Positions 31,178-39,581 of a stretch of DNA of 64,000 nt are shown piece by piece; the stretch's first letter is position 1; every line of letters starts with the position of its first letter. The DNA is taken from positions 868,001 through 932,000 of the forward strand of contig NZ_JACHJU010000002.1 in assembly GCF_014203795.1 (NCBI RefSeq), given 5' to 3'. Made by a program: the position numbers and the translations under genes. This stretch comes from Streptosporangium album (lineage in GTDB: Bacteria > Actinomycetota > Actinomycetes > Streptosporangiales > Streptosporangiaceae). Under the pieces are notes generated by a model, which saw only the letters and a list, made by a program, of their open reading frames with translations, searched no databases and was not told the DNA's origin.

Positions 31178-32179
31178 TCAGTGCTTGATCTTGGGGTCGA
31201 AGGCGTCGCGGACCGAGTCGCCGAGCAGGTTGAACGCGATCACGAAGATCAGCAGGGCGGCGCCGGGGAAGATCAGGTAGGTGATGTCGTCCTGGTAGAC
31301 CTCGGTGCCGCGCAGGAACATGCGGCCCCAGTCGGGGATGGGCTCGATCATCCCGATCCCGAGGAAGGAGAGCGCGGCCTCGGACGTCACCAGTGCGGGC
31401 AGCAGCAGCGTCGACTGGATCAGGATCGGCGTCCACAGGTTGGGCAGCAGCTCCCTGAACACGATCCGGGCGGAGGAGGCGCCGGTGACCCGGGCCGCGT
31501 CGACGAACTCGCGTTCGCGCAGGGAGAGCACCTGGCCGCGGAGCAGCCGGGCCAGTCCGGCCCACCCGAACACCGTCAGCGCGATCACGAGCGTCACGGC
31601 GCGCAGCCAGACGGGGGTCTCCTCGTCCGGCCTGACCATGAGGTTCTCCACCACCGGCATGAACGCGATGATGAAGAGCACGGAGGGGAAGGAGAGCACG
31701 ACGTCGATCACGCGGCCGATGGCGTAGTCGGTCCTGCCTCCCGCGTAGCCGGCCACGATGCCGAGCACGATGCCGATCACCGTCGTCAGTGCCGTCGCGG
31801 TGACCGCGATCAGCAGGGAGGTCCGGATCCCGTAGACGAGCTGGGTGAACACGTCCCGTCCCAGGCCCGGTTCGACGCCGAACCAGAAATCCGCGCTGAC
31901 GCCCCCGTTGGGCAGCACCGGATAGCCGTAATCGTTGAGCAGCCCGGGGCCGTCCTGGCCGTAGAGAATATAAGGGTCCTTTCCGTAGAGCCAGGAAATG
32001 ATCGGCGCGGATATCGCGACCAGAAAGAATATGATCACCACCACGGCGGAGGCGACACCGGTCCGGTCGCGGCGGAAACGGAGCCACATCAACTGTCCGG
32101 GGGAGCGGCCCGCCGTTTCCGGTGCCCTCGCCGTTAACATCTCGCCGGCCGTACTCTCGGCTGGTGCGGGGATGGTCAT
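31178..32179 (-). CDS. oppC: peptide ABC transporter permease OppC/DppC-like
   Basis: A permease of 333 residues from ATG 32179, which has GAAAG upstream; a longer start at 32230 would add 17 poorly supported residues. The long hydrophilic N-terminus before the first helix (TGVASAVVVIIFFLVAISAP) is typical of OppC. The coupling motif is REREFVDAARVTGAS. It is the first gene of the operon: permease C, then binding protein, then permease B and the two ATPases. An IS element lies only 70 bp upstream. Confidence 0.92.
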   Translation of the reverse strand: MTIPAPAESTAGEMLTARAPETAGRSPGQLMWLRFRRDRTGVASAVVVIIFFLVAISAPIISWLYGKDPYILYGQDGPGLLNDYGYPVLPNGGVSADFWFGVEPGLGRDVFTQLVYGIRTSLLIAVTATALTTVIGIVLGIVAGYAGGRTDYAIGRVIDVVLSFPSVLFIIAFMPVVENLMVRPDEETPVWLRAVTLVIALTVFGWAGLARLLRGQVLSLREREFVDAARVTGASSARIVFRELLPNLWTPILIQSTLLLPALVTSEAALSFLGIGMIEPIPDWGRMFLRGTEVYQDDITYLIFPGAALLIFVIAFNLLGDSVRDAFDPKIKH

Positions 32180-32220
32180 CTTTCGGGCCCCCAACGAGCG
32201 CTGAAGCGGGATCTGGGGGA

Positions 32221-32249
32221 ACCATCGCAAAACAATCCATGCAAATCAA
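32221..32249 (-). promoter_or_regulatory. candidate opp operon promoter at the IS boundary
   Basis: On the minus strand TTGATT (32249-32244) and GATGGT (32226-32221) are 17 bp apart, giving a start about 35 nt before oppC. The -35 element overlaps the AAT target duplication, so it existed before the insertion, but everything further upstream was displaced by about 1 kb. Confidence 0.45.
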
Positions 32250-32250
32250 T

Positions 32251-33260
32251 GAGGTGATCTCAGCAAGATCAATAAGGGCGGTTGTGATTCGATGTCTTCA
32301 AAGCGACGCCGACAGACATGAATCGGGATGGATCGCGATCCCCCTGAAATAGGCGTGGAGCTTTCGGTAGAAGAGGTCTCACCACAAGTCTTCTTCAGCC
32401 CAGAAAGCCCCACGTGATCACCTATCGTGCCACGCTCGACGTCCCTCGGGAACTGGTTTGCCATCTCTCCCTGCTGCTGGCGGCCGAACGCCGCCGACTG
32501 GGCACCCGTTCGGGTTCCAGGGCTCTGACCTGTTTTGAGCAGGCGGTGATGGGATTGCGCTGGTTCCGCGACCGCACCGACCGGGCCGCCCTCGGCCGCG
32601 ACCACGGCATCTCCCGCGCCACCGCCTACCGCTACATCGACGAGGTCATCGACGTCCTGGCCGACCAGGCACCCGACCTGCACCACGCCTTGCAACGCGC
32701 TGTCGACGAGGGCCTCACCCACCTGATCCTGGACGGCACCGTCATCGCCACCGACCGCTGCCGGGAGAAGACCATCAGCGTCAAAGGCGAACCCATCGAC
32801 CTGTGGTACTCCGGAAAGGCCCACCACCACGGCGGCAACATCCAGGCCCTGTCCGCGCCCTGCGGCCTGCCGCTGTGGGTGTCCGAGGTCGAACCCGGAT
32901 CGGTTCACGACCTGACCGCCGCCCGCGCACACGTCCTGGGAGCGTTGTACAAGGCCGCCGCCGACGGGCTGCCCACCTTGGCCGACTCCGGCTACGACGG
33001 CGCCGGCATCGGCATTCTCACCCCGGTCAAACAACCCTCCGACGGCCGGCCCCTCGACCTCGACACCCGCACCCGCAACGCACTCCTGCGCGCCCTGCGC
33101 TGCCTGGGAGAACGAGGCTTCGCCCTGCTCACACAACGCTGGCGCACCCTCCAGCGCATCACCGCCAGCCCCAGCAGAATCGGCGACATCGTCAAAGCCG
33201 CGCTCGTTCTCACCCATTTCGAACACGGCTACTTGAAATGAAAGTCGCTGAGATCACCTC
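32251..33260 (+). mobile_element. intact IS5-family-type insertion sequence, about 1010 bp
   Basis: 14-bp perfect terminal inverted repeats (GAGGTGATCTCAGC at 32251-32264 and its complement at 33247-33260) are flanked by a 3-bp direct repeat AAT (32248-32250 and 33261-33263), the expected target duplication. One full-length DDE transposase gene occupies most of the element. The perfect ends and intact ORF suggest a recent, potentially active insertion. Confidence 0.9.
32414..33241 (+). CDS. IS5-family-like DDE transposase
   Basis: A 275-residue transposase. The N-terminal helix-turn-helix is visible as RAALGRDHGISRATAYRYID. The catalytic DDE-type domain follows, with the first Asp in LILDGTVIATDR, the second in LADSGYDGAG and a Glu in CLGERGFALL. 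The arrangement fits the DDE_Tnp_4 type found in actinobacterial IS5 elements. The GTG start has no strong ribosome-binding site. The stop lies 20 bp inside the right end of the element. Confidence 0.9.
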   Translation: MITYRATLDVPRELVCHLSLLLAAERRRLGTRSGSRALTCFEQAVMGLRWFRDRTDRAALGRDHGISRATAYRYIDEVIDVLADQAPDLHHALQRAVDEGLTHLILDGTVIATDRCREKTISVKGEPIDLWYSGKAHHHGGNIQALSAPCGLPLWVSEVEPGSVHDLTAARAHVLGALYKAAADGLPTLADSGYDGAGIGILTPVKQPSDGRPLDLDTRTRNALLRALRCLGERGFALLTQRWRTLQRITASPSRIGDIVKAALVLTHFEHGYLK

Positions 33261-33324
33261 AATGGTCCGGCCATTTATTCTTTTTTTGTTGTGTAATATC
33301 GATCGGCTTGTGGCTGTAATTCCG

Positions 33325-33352
33325 TTGACCTCCCCCGGGGGGCGGGTAGGAT
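33325..33352 (+). promoter_or_regulatory. candidate promoter between the IS and the MpaB-like gene
   Basis: TTGACC (33325-33330) and TAGGAT (33347-33352) are 16 bp apart. An ATG two bases after the -10 opens only a 19-codon ORF (33354-33413), so the likely target is the gene at 33510 with a leader of about 150 nt. Confidence 0.6.
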
Positions 33353-33509
33353 AATGGAATCCCCCGAAATTCGATATTCACGGTTCTGTGACAGGCTGAT
33401 GACGCATTCATGACGGTGCATTCCGATATCGCAGCCCGTGTCAAGGTCTGCGGGATGTGTGGCCGTCCGCCCGACGGGGTAGTTCAGGCACGTGCGAGGG
33501 AGGTGGCGC

Positions 33510-34337
33510 ATGGACCACGGGCTGTTCGGGCCGGGTTCGGTGACCTGGCGGGTGATGGGGGAGCCGATCCTGCTGGTCGGGGGGTTCCGGGCGCTCCTCA
33601 TGCAGGGACTCCACCCCCGGGCGATGCGCGGGGTCGCCCAGAACTCCTCGCTCATGGACCCGGCCGAGTCGTGGTCGCGTTTCCTGCGCACCACCGAGTT
33701 CGTCCGCGTGCGCACCTACGGCACCAGCGCCGAGGTCGCCGCCGCCGGCGCCCGGGTCAAGAAGATCCACTCCCGTCTCACCGCCTTCGACCCCGACACC
33801 GGCGAGCGTTTCCGCCTCGACGACCCCGGCGCGCTCCTGTGGGTCCACGTCGGCGAGGTCGACTCCTATCTGTCGGTGGCCCGGCGGGCGGGGGTGCGCC
33901 TGACCGACGAGGAGGCCGACCGGTTCGTGCACGAGTGGCGGCGTGCCGCCGAGGTGGTCGGCCTGCGCCCCGACGACGTGCCCGGTTCGGTCGGCGAGAT
34001 GCGCGACTACATCCAGGGGTGCCGTCCCGGCCTCTATTTCGCCCCCGAGGTGCCCCACCCGATGCGCCAGTCCCTCAGTCAGTCCCTCAACGCGCCGCTC
34101 CCGCCGTACCTGCTCCCGCTCAAGCCGGTCATCCCGATGCTGACCGTGCTGGCCTTCGCGACCCTGCCGCGCTGGGCACGCAGGCTGTACGGCCTGCCCG
34201 CGACGCCGCTCGGCGACCTGTGGGCGACGGTCACGCTGAAGGCCCTGCAGACCGGGATCGGCCTGGTGCCCGCCCCGGTCAGGTACAGCCCGGCCGCCCG
34301 CAGGGCTCGGCAGGTGACGGCCGACCAGGCCGCGTGA
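33510..34337 (+). CDS. MpaB/DUF2236-type oxygenase family protein
   Basis: A 275-residue protein starting at ATG 33510, with GGGAGG seven bases upstream. It resembles the DUF2236 family (latex-clearing protein and MpaB oxygenases): FGPGSVTWRVMGEPILLVGG, RALLMQGLHPRAM with the conserved His, RFLRTTEFVRVRTYG, and LLWVHVGEVDSYL. Family members with known activity are haem proteins that oxidise hydrophobic substrates. The substrate here is unknown. It appears monocistronic, between an IS element and the riboflavin operon. Confidence 0.8.
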   Translation: MDHGLFGPGSVTWRVMGEPILLVGGFRALLMQGLHPRAMRGVAQNSSLMDPAESWSRFLRTTEFVRVRTYGTSAEVAAAGARVKKIHSRLTAFDPDTGERFRLDDPGALLWVHVGEVDSYLSVARRAGVRLTDEEADRFVHEWRRAAEVVGLRPDDVPGSVGEMRDYIQGCRPGLYFAPEVPHPMRQSLSQSLNAPLPPYLLPLKPVIPMLTVLAFATLPRWARRLYGLPATPLGDLWATVTLKALQTGIGLVPAPVRYSPAARRARQVTADQAA

Positions 34338-34378
34338 CCTCGCGGAACGCCGGTAGACCCAGGGGGGTGTTCCCTCGG

Positions 34379-34407
34379 TTGCCGGTCATGGCACACTGAT
34401 GTATGGG
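34379..34407 (+). promoter_or_regulatory. candidate promoter of the riboflavin operon
   Basis: TTGCCG (34379-34384) and TATGGG (34402-34407) are spaced by 17 bp and lie about 40 bp before the FMN aptamer, the expected position for a transcript that includes the whole riboswitch. Confidence 0.5.
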
Positions 34408-34445
34408 AAGCGAGCCCTCTGGGCGAGCGACCCGTCAGGCAAACA

Positions 34446-34640
34446 GCGTGCTCCGGGGTCGGTGAAAGTCCGAACCGGCGGTTACAGTCCGCGACCCGGT
34501 CGAATCCATCGACCGGTTGACCCGGTGAAATTCCGGGACCGACGGTTAAAGTCCGGATGGGAGGCAGCGCGCGAACGGAGAGTGTCTTCGGGCACCCTTC
34601 CGTTAGAAGGGTGTGCACAGACCGGAAGGGTGTGCACACA
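34446..34640 (+). promoter_or_regulatory. FMN riboswitch (RFN element) with expression platform
   Basis: The aptamer spans 34446-34572. P1 is closed by GCGTGCT and AGCGCGC. The conserved RFN segments GGTGAAAGTCCGAACCGGCGG, CAGTCCGCGAC, GGTGAAATTCCGGGACCGACGG and AAAGTCCGGATGGGAGGCAG are all present in order. Downstream, AACGGA/TCCGTT with an inner UUCG-capped stem (34574-34604) competes with CACCCTTC/GAAGGGTG (34593-34613). A second GAAGGGTGTGCACA copy lies at 34625-34638. FMN binding should shut down the downstream rib genes. Confidence 0.97.
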
Positions 34641-34697
34641 CCTGTGATCCCCCGGGGCCCGCCGTGGCAAGAAGCTACTGGCGAGTAGGAGACCCGG

Positions 34698-35840
34698 GTG
34701 ACTGATCAGGCGCACATGCGCCGGGCGATCGACCTCGCCGCGCACGGACGCGGCGCCACCAGCCCCAACCCCGTCGTCGGATGCGTGATCCTCGACGCCT
34801 CCGGGCAGGTCGCGGGAGAGGGATTCCACGCCTACGCCGGCGGCCCGCACGCCGAGGTGGTCGCGCTGCGCGCCGCCGGGGAGCGCGCCAGGGGCGGCAC
34901 CGCGTACGTCACCCTCGAACCCTGCGACCACACCGGCCGCACCGGGCCCTGCGCGCTCGCCCTGCTGGAGGCCGGGGTCGCCCGCGTCGTCGTCGCGGTG
35001 AGCGACCCCAACCCCACGGCGGCCGGCGGCGCCGACCGTCTCCGGCGGCACGGCGTCACCGTCGAGACCGGCCTGCTCGCGGAGGAGGCCGGACGCGGCA
35101 ACGCCGAGTGGCTGACCTCCGTCCGTCTCGGCCGGCCGCACGTCACCTGGAAGTACGCCGCGACGCTGGACGGCCGTTCGGCCGCCGCGGACGGCACCAG
35201 CCAGTGGATCACCTCGCCCGAGTCCCGCGCCGACGTGCACCGCCTGCGCGGCGAGGCCGGCGCGATCGTCGCGGGCATCGGCACCGTCCTCGCCGACGAC
35301 CCCCGCCTCACCGTCCGCCGCCCGGCCGCGGAGGATTCGCCCGCCGGCGTGGATCCCGCTCTCCCACCCGCGGACGGCGCTCCCGCCATGAGGCCGCCGC
35401 TCCGCGTGGTCGTGGACAGCGACGCCAGGACCCCGCTCACCGCCCGCGTCCTGGACGGCCGCGCGCCGACGCTGGTGGCCGTCGCCGCCGACGCCGACGC
35501 CGGTGCGCTCGCCGCCAGAACCGAGGTGGTACGGCTGGCACGGCGGCGGCCGTACGGGATCGACCTGGCGGGACTCCTGTCCGAGCTGCATCGCCGTCAG
35601 ATCGTCAGCGTGCTGCTGGAAGGCGGACCGGCCCTCGCCGGTTCGTTCCTGCGGGAGGGCCTGATCGACCGGGTCGTCGGCTATCTCGCTCCGGCACTGC
35701 TGGGCGCGGGAGCCGCCGCGCTCGGCCCGGCGGGCGTCGCCACGATCGCCGAGACCCACCGCCTGGAGTTCGAGGATGTCACCCCCACCGGACCGGACCT
35801 GCGTCTGACCGCCCGGCCGGTACCCCTTAAGGAGATGTGA
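34698..35840 (+). CDS. ribD: bifunctional riboflavin deaminase-reductase RibD (RibG)
   Basis: A 380-residue fusion. The N-terminal zinc deaminase domain has PHAEVVAL and EPCDHTGRTGPC, giving the zinc His and two Cys and the catalytic Glu. The C-terminal NADPH reductase begins near VTWKYAATLDGRSAAADG and includes LLEGGPALAGSFL. It performs steps two and three of riboflavin synthesis. GTG 34698 is preceded by TAGGAG. The gene lies directly under the FMN riboswitch, and its stop abuts ribE. Confidence 0.96.
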   Translation: MTDQAHMRRAIDLAAHGRGATSPNPVVGCVILDASGQVAGEGFHAYAGGPHAEVVALRAAGERARGGTAYVTLEPCDHTGRTGPCALALLEAGVARVVVAVSDPNPTAAGGADRLRRHGVTVETGLLAEEAGRGNAEWLTSVRLGRPHVTWKYAATLDGRSAAADGTSQWITSPESRADVHRLRGEAGAIVAGIGTVLADDPRLTVRRPAAEDSPAGVDPALPPADGAPAMRPPLRVVVDSDARTPLTARVLDGRAPTLVAVAADADAGALAARTEVVRLARRRPYGIDLAGLLSELHRRQIVSVLLEGGPALAGSFLREGLIDRVVGYLAPALLGAGAAALGPAGVATIAETHRLEFEDVTPTGPDLRLTARPVPLKEM

Positions 35841-36449
35841 GTGTTCACCGGAATCGTCGAGGAACTGGGCGAGATCGCCGCGATCGAGCCGCTACGGGAC
35901 GCGGCCCGGATGTCGATCCGCGGGAAGGTCGTCACGGCCGACGCCGGGCACGGCGACTCGATCGCCGTCAACGGCGTCTGCCTGACCGTGGTGGAGGTGG
36001 ACGGTGAGATGTTCACCGCCGACGTGATGAAGGAGACCCTGGACCGCAGCTGCCTGGGGGCGCTCCGGCCTGGCTCGCGGGTCAACCTGGAGCGTGCGGT
36101 CCGCGCCGATGCGCGGCTGGGCGGCCACATCGTGCAGGGCCACGTGGACGGGACCGGCGTGCTGCTGTCGCGCGAACCCGACGAGCACTGGGAGATGGTC
36201 CGGATCTCGCTCCCGGCCGAGCTGGACCGCTACGTGGTCGAGAAGGGCTCGATCGCGGTGGACGGCATCAGCCTGACCGTGGTCGGGGTGGACGGCGGCG
36301 GATTCGCCGTCAGCCTCATCCCGACCACCCTGCGGATGACCACCCTCGGCGCCAAGCAGCCGGGAGACCCGGTGAACCTCGAGGTCGACGTGATCGCCAA
36401 GCACGTGGAGAAGCTCGTGGGCTCATACATACCGGGGGCCGGCCGGTGA
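35841..36449 (+). CDS. ribE: riboflavin synthase alpha subunit
   Basis: A 202-residue enzyme that dismutates two 6,7-dimethyl-8-ribityllumazine molecules to riboflavin. The two lumazine-binding barrels are a tandem repeat: [12 protein letters not shown] with [11 protein letters not shown] in the first, and [12 protein letters not shown] with [11 protein letters not shown] in the second. AAGGAGATG sits just before the GTG start, which directly follows the ribD stop. The 3' end overlaps the start of the transporter gene by four bases. Confidence 0.96.
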   Translation: MFTGIVEELGEIAAIEPLRDAARMSIRGKVVTADAGHGDSIAVNGVCLTVVEVDGEMFTADVMKETLDRSCLGALRPGSRVNLERAVRADARLGGHIVQGHVDGTGVLLSREPDEHWEMVRISLPAELDRYVVEKGSIAVDGISLTVVGVDGGGFAVSLIPTTLRMTTLGAKQPGDPVNLEVDVIAKHVEKLVGSYIPGAGR

Positions 36450-37108
36450 ACTGGGCCGAAGCGGGCTTCGAGGCATTCGGGACCAAGGTCCTCTGGACGG
36501 ACCTGGCCGGAAACGCGGCCGCCCTGTCCACCGTACTGCTGGCCATCCGCAAGTCGATCTGGACCTGGCCGGTGCAGCTCACCGGCTCGGTGCTGCTGTT
36601 CATCGCCTCGATCAACGCGCACTTCACCGGCAACGCGCTCAAGCAGTTCATGTTCGGCGCCCTGGCCGTCTACGGCTGGTGGCGCTGGACGCGCGGCACC
36701 CAGGACGGCCGGGAGCTGGCCGTGCGCCCCGCGACGACCCTCGAGCGGTCCGGGCTGGTCGGGATCATGCTTCTGGGCACGCTCGCGGTCGCTGTGATCT
36801 TCTTCGTTACCAAGCTGTCCTGGGGTGCCTCCATCCCGCCGCCCAAGGGCTACTTCCTCGTCCTGGCCGACGCCTACATCTTCGTCGGCAGCGCGGTCGC
36901 CACCTGGGCCCAGGGTCAGGCGCTGGTCGACTTCTGGCTGATCTGGATCGCCGTCGACCTGATCGGCGTGCCGCTGGCCTTCAGCTCGGGGCTGGTCGTC
37001 TCCGGGGCGGTGTACGGGGTGTTCTTCGTGCTCGTCCTGGTCGGATTCTTCAACTGGCTGAAGGAGTACCGGTCGAGGGCCGTGCTCATCCCCGAGGAGG
37101 CAGTGTGA
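36446..37108 (+). CDS. ribM: PnuC-family transporter, probable riboflavin importer RibM/PnuX
   Basis: A 220-residue integral membrane protein with six or seven helices. PnuC-type signatures include YGWWRWTRG near residue 76, [15 protein letters not shown] and [13 protein letters not shown]. PnuC proteins carry nicotinamide riboside, but members inside riboflavin operons of Corynebacterium and Streptomyces (PnuX/RibM) move riboflavin or roseoflavin. Its place between ribE and ribBA, with GTGA-type overlaps at both ends and under the FMN riboswitch, makes flavin import the best reading. This is inference from context. Confidence 0.85.
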   Translation: MNWAEAGFEAFGTKVLWTDLAGNAAALSTVLLAIRKSIWTWPVQLTGSVLLFIASINAHFTGNALKQFMFGALAVYGWWRWTRGTQDGRELAVRPATTLERSGLVGIMLLGTLAVAVIFFVTKLSWGASIPPPKGYFLVLADAYIFVGSAVATWAQGQALVDFWLIWIAVDLIGVPLAFSSGLVVSGAVYGVFFVLVLVGFFNWLKEYRSRAVLIPEEAV

Positions 37109-38319
37109 CCCGCCTGGATTCGATCGACAGGGCGATCGCCGACATCCGCGACGGCCGGCCCGTCGTGGTCGTCGACGACGAGAACCGCGAGAACGAGGGC
37201 GACATCATCTTCGCCGCGGCGAAGGCCACGCCGGAGCTGCTGGCCTTCACCGTCCGCCACACCAGCGGCGTGATCTGCGTGTCGATGCCCGGAGAGGACC
37301 TCGACCGGCTCGGCCTGCCGCTGATGGTCCACGACAACAGGGAACGGCTCCGCACCGCCTACACGGTCAGTGTGGACGCCCGCGACGGGGTGAGCACCGG
37401 CATCTCGGCGTCGGACCGGGCCCGGACCATCCGGACCCTGTGCGACTCGGCGACCGAGCCGTTCGAGCTGGTACGGCCCGGCCACGTGTTCCCGCTCCGC
37501 TACCGCACCGGCGGCGTGCTGGCCCGGCGCGGCCACACCGAGGCGGCCGTCGACCTGGCCAGACTCGCCGGGCTGAGCCCCGCGGGCGGGCTCGCGGAGG
37601 TCGTCAACGACGACGGGACCATGAAGCGGCTGCCGGAGCTGCGCCGGTTCTGTGACGAGCACGATCTGGCGCTGGTCTCGATCGAGCAGCTCGTGGAGTT
37701 CAGGCGCCGCAGCGAGCAGATGGTGACCCGGGTCGCCGAGACGCGCCTGCCCAACAAGTACGGGATGTGGCGTGCCTACGGCTACGCGAGCGCACTGGAC
37801 GGCGGCGAGCACCTGACGCTGGTCTGCGGCGACATCGAGGACGGGGAGAACATCCTGGTCCGGGCGCACTCCGAGTGCCTGACCGGCGACGTGTTCGGGT
37901 CACTGCGATGCGACTGCGGGGTCCAGCTCGACCACGCGATGGCGACGATCGCCGCCGAGGGCCGGGGTGTGGTCGTCTACCTGCGCGGGCACGAGGGACG
38001 CGGGATCGGCCTGCTGGCCAAGCTCAAGGCGTACAGCCTGCAGGACGACGGCAGGGACACCGTTGACGCGAACCTGGAGCTCGGGCTGCCGGTGGACGCC
38101 CGGGAGTTCTCCAACGCCGCGCAGATCCTCGCCGACCTCGGCGTGAAGTCGGTCCGGCTGCTGACCAACAACCCGGCCAAGCTGCGCGGCATGGACGGCT
38201 ACGGCATCAAGGTGCTCGGCCGCGAGCCGATGCCGGTGTCGACGAACCCCTACAACGAGAAGTATCTGCAGGCCAAGCGCGAGCGTCTCGGCCACGACAT
38301 CCACGAGGAGAAGCCATGA
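37105..38319 (+). CDS. ribBA: bifunctional 3,4-dihydroxy-2-butanone-4-phosphate synthase / GTP cyclohydrolase II
   Basis: A 404-residue fusion supplying both riboflavin precursors. The N-terminal RibB domain has the acidic metal-binding [10 protein letters not shown] and RPGHVFPL plus [10 protein letters not shown]. The C-terminal RibA domain has [19 protein letters not shown] with the zinc Cys, and the GTP-site [15 protein letters not shown]. The GTG overlaps the transporter stop. ribH follows after 55 bp, the largest gap in the operon. Confidence 0.96.
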   Translation: MTRLDSIDRAIADIRDGRPVVVVDDENRENEGDIIFAAAKATPELLAFTVRHTSGVICVSMPGEDLDRLGLPLMVHDNRERLRTAYTVSVDARDGVSTGISASDRARTIRTLCDSATEPFELVRPGHVFPLRYRTGGVLARRGHTEAAVDLARLAGLSPAGGLAEVVNDDGTMKRLPELRRFCDEHDLALVSIEQLVEFRRRSEQMVTRVAETRLPNKYGMWRAYGYASALDGGEHLTLVCGDIEDGENILVRAHSECLTGDVFGSLRCDCGVQLDHAMATIAAEGRGVVVYLRGHEGRGIGLLAKLKAYSLQDDGRDTVDANLELGLPVDAREFSNAAQILADLGVKSVRLLTNNPAKLRGMDGYGIKVLGREPMPVSTNPYNEKYLQAKRERLGHDIHEEKP

Positions 38320-38374
38320 TCGAGCGCGATGGCGGACGGGCGGCGCACTGCGGCCCGCTGGGAGGAGGGCCCAC

Positions 38375-38845
38375 ATGAGCGGCACCGGACGGCCGGCGGC
38401 CTCGGCGGTCGAGGCCGCGGGGCTGACCGTCGGCATCGTCGCCGCCCGCTGGCACGAGGAGATCACCGACCAGCTGGTGGCCCGGGCCGTACAGGCCGCC
38501 GGTGACAGCGGCGCCGCCGCGACCGTGGTCCGCGTGGCCGGGACCCTGGAGATCCCGGTCGTGGTCCAGACCCTGGCCAGGCGGTATGACGCGGTCGTCG
38601 CCCTCGGGGCCGTGATCCGGGGGGAGACCGCCCACTTCCACTATGTCTGCGACTCGGTGACCTCGGGCCTGACCCGGATCTCCCTCGACGAGGAGACCCC
38701 GGTCGGCAACGGCGTGCTGACCTGCGACTCCCTCGACCAGGCCGTCGACCGTTCCGGGCTGCCGGGCAGCCACGAGGACAAGGGCTACGAGGCGACCCTG
38801 GCCGCCCTGGAGACCGCCCTGCTGCTGAAAGACCTCCGGGACTGA
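38375..38845 (+). CDS. ribH: 6,7-dimethyl-8-ribityllumazine synthase
   Basis: A 156-residue subunit of the lumazine synthase capsid. [17 protein letters not shown] is the substrate-binding N-terminus, [17 protein letters not shown] carries the catalytic His and phosphate-binding loop, and [16 protein letters not shown] is also typical. ATG 38375 is preceded by GGAGGAGGG. It is the last riboflavin gene; a GC hairpin follows 36 bp after the stop. Confidence 0.96.
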   Translation: MSGTGRPAASAVEAAGLTVGIVAARWHEEITDQLVARAVQAAGDSGAAATVVRVAGTLEIPVVVQTLARRYDAVVALGAVIRGETAHFHYVCDSVTSGLTRISLDEETPVGNGVLTCDSLDQAVDRSGLPGSHEDKGYEATLAALETALLLKDLRD

Positions 38846-38881
38846 CCGGGGTCCGGCACCCTTCCCGGCCGCACCGCACGA

Positions 38882-38906
38882 CGCCCGCCGCGCTCCGCGG
38901 CGGGCG
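38882..38906 (+). terminator. riboflavin operon terminator hairpin
   Basis: CGCCCGCCGCG, a three-base CTC loop and CGCGGCGGGCG form an 11-bp stem downstream of ribH, followed by a G-run, not a U-tract. Confidence 0.65.
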
Positions 38907-39034
38907 GGGGGGAGGACCCCGATCCCCGGCGGAGTCGGGGGGCGGCAAGGTGGTGCGGTAAATTTCATTCGGCACTGTGTCGGCCGTCACACGGGTTGTG
39001 ACCGGCGGTTTTCCCGAAGGATCGTGATCTTCAA

Positions 39035-39493
39035 GTGAACCCCGAGAGCGTCTCTCCGCCCGAGCTGCCCGTGGTGTGGCGGCCCCAGAAGGGCCGGATC
39101 GTGGCGTACGGCTTCGCTGCGGCGATCATGCTGGGTGCGCTGCTGCTGGCGATCTTCCTGCCCCCGCCGTTCAGCCTGCCCGACAAGGTCGGCATGGTCG
39201 TGCTCGGCGCGTTGATCGCCGGGGTGCTGCACCTGCTGGGGCGCTGCCGGGTGGAGGCGGACGAGCAGGGGATCACCGTGGTCAACGCGTTGCGGGTGCA
39301 CCGTTACGAATGGCCGGAGGTGCTGGGGGTCACGCTGGGCCAGAGCGAGCCCTGGGCGAAGATCGACTTCACGGACGGGGCGACGATCGGGGCCATGGGA
39401 CTGCAGGGATCGGAGAAGGGACGGACCGTGCAGCAGGTGCGCGAGCTCGCCGCCCTCATCCGCCAGCGCGGTGAGGCCGAGGAGACCCGTTAG
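39035..39493 (+). CDS. PH-domain membrane protein
   Basis: A 152-residue protein with two predicted transmembrane helices (residues about 24-42 and 50-68), then a cytoplasmic PH-like domain of the bacterial type (GRCRVEADEQGITVVNALRV, HRYEWPEVLGVTLG). Similar proteins are found downstream of ribH in other actinomycetes to my knowledge, but their role is unknown. It starts at GTG 39035, with AAGGATCG about 12 bases upstream. A terminator hairpin begins at the base after its stop. Confidence 0.8.
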   Translation: MNPESVSPPELPVVWRPQKGRIVAYGFAAAIMLGALLLAIFLPPPFSLPDKVGMVVLGALIAGVLHLLGRCRVEADEQGITVVNALRVHRYEWPEVLGVTLGQSEPWAKIDFTDGATIGAMGLQGSEKGRTVQQVRELAALIRQRGEAEETR

Positions 39494-39512
39494 GCCCGCC
39501 CGCTGGGCGGGC
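39494..39512. terminator. hairpin between converging genes
   Basis: GCCCGCCC-GCT-GGGCGGGC abuts the stop of the PH-domain gene and precedes the converging ktrA gene. An 8-bp stem with a three-base loop can act in either direction. Confidence 0.6.
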
Positions 39513-39581
39513 GTCTGCGGGCCGCCGCTCTGCCGTGTGCCCGGTGGCGGAGCCGTTCTCCTGGACGGGCACCCGGCGGCC

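Noticed and set aside
31161-32249. Apparent N-terminal extension of oppA by 363 codons
   Set aside because: The extra part is the out-of-frame shadow of oppC; the lipoprotein signal and ribosome-binding site fix the oppA start at 31160.
33410-34399. 329-codon frame overlapping the MpaB-like gene
   Set aside because: Low-complexity Arg/Ala/Gly-rich translation without motifs; the alternative frame has the DUF2236 features and a proper ribosome-binding site.
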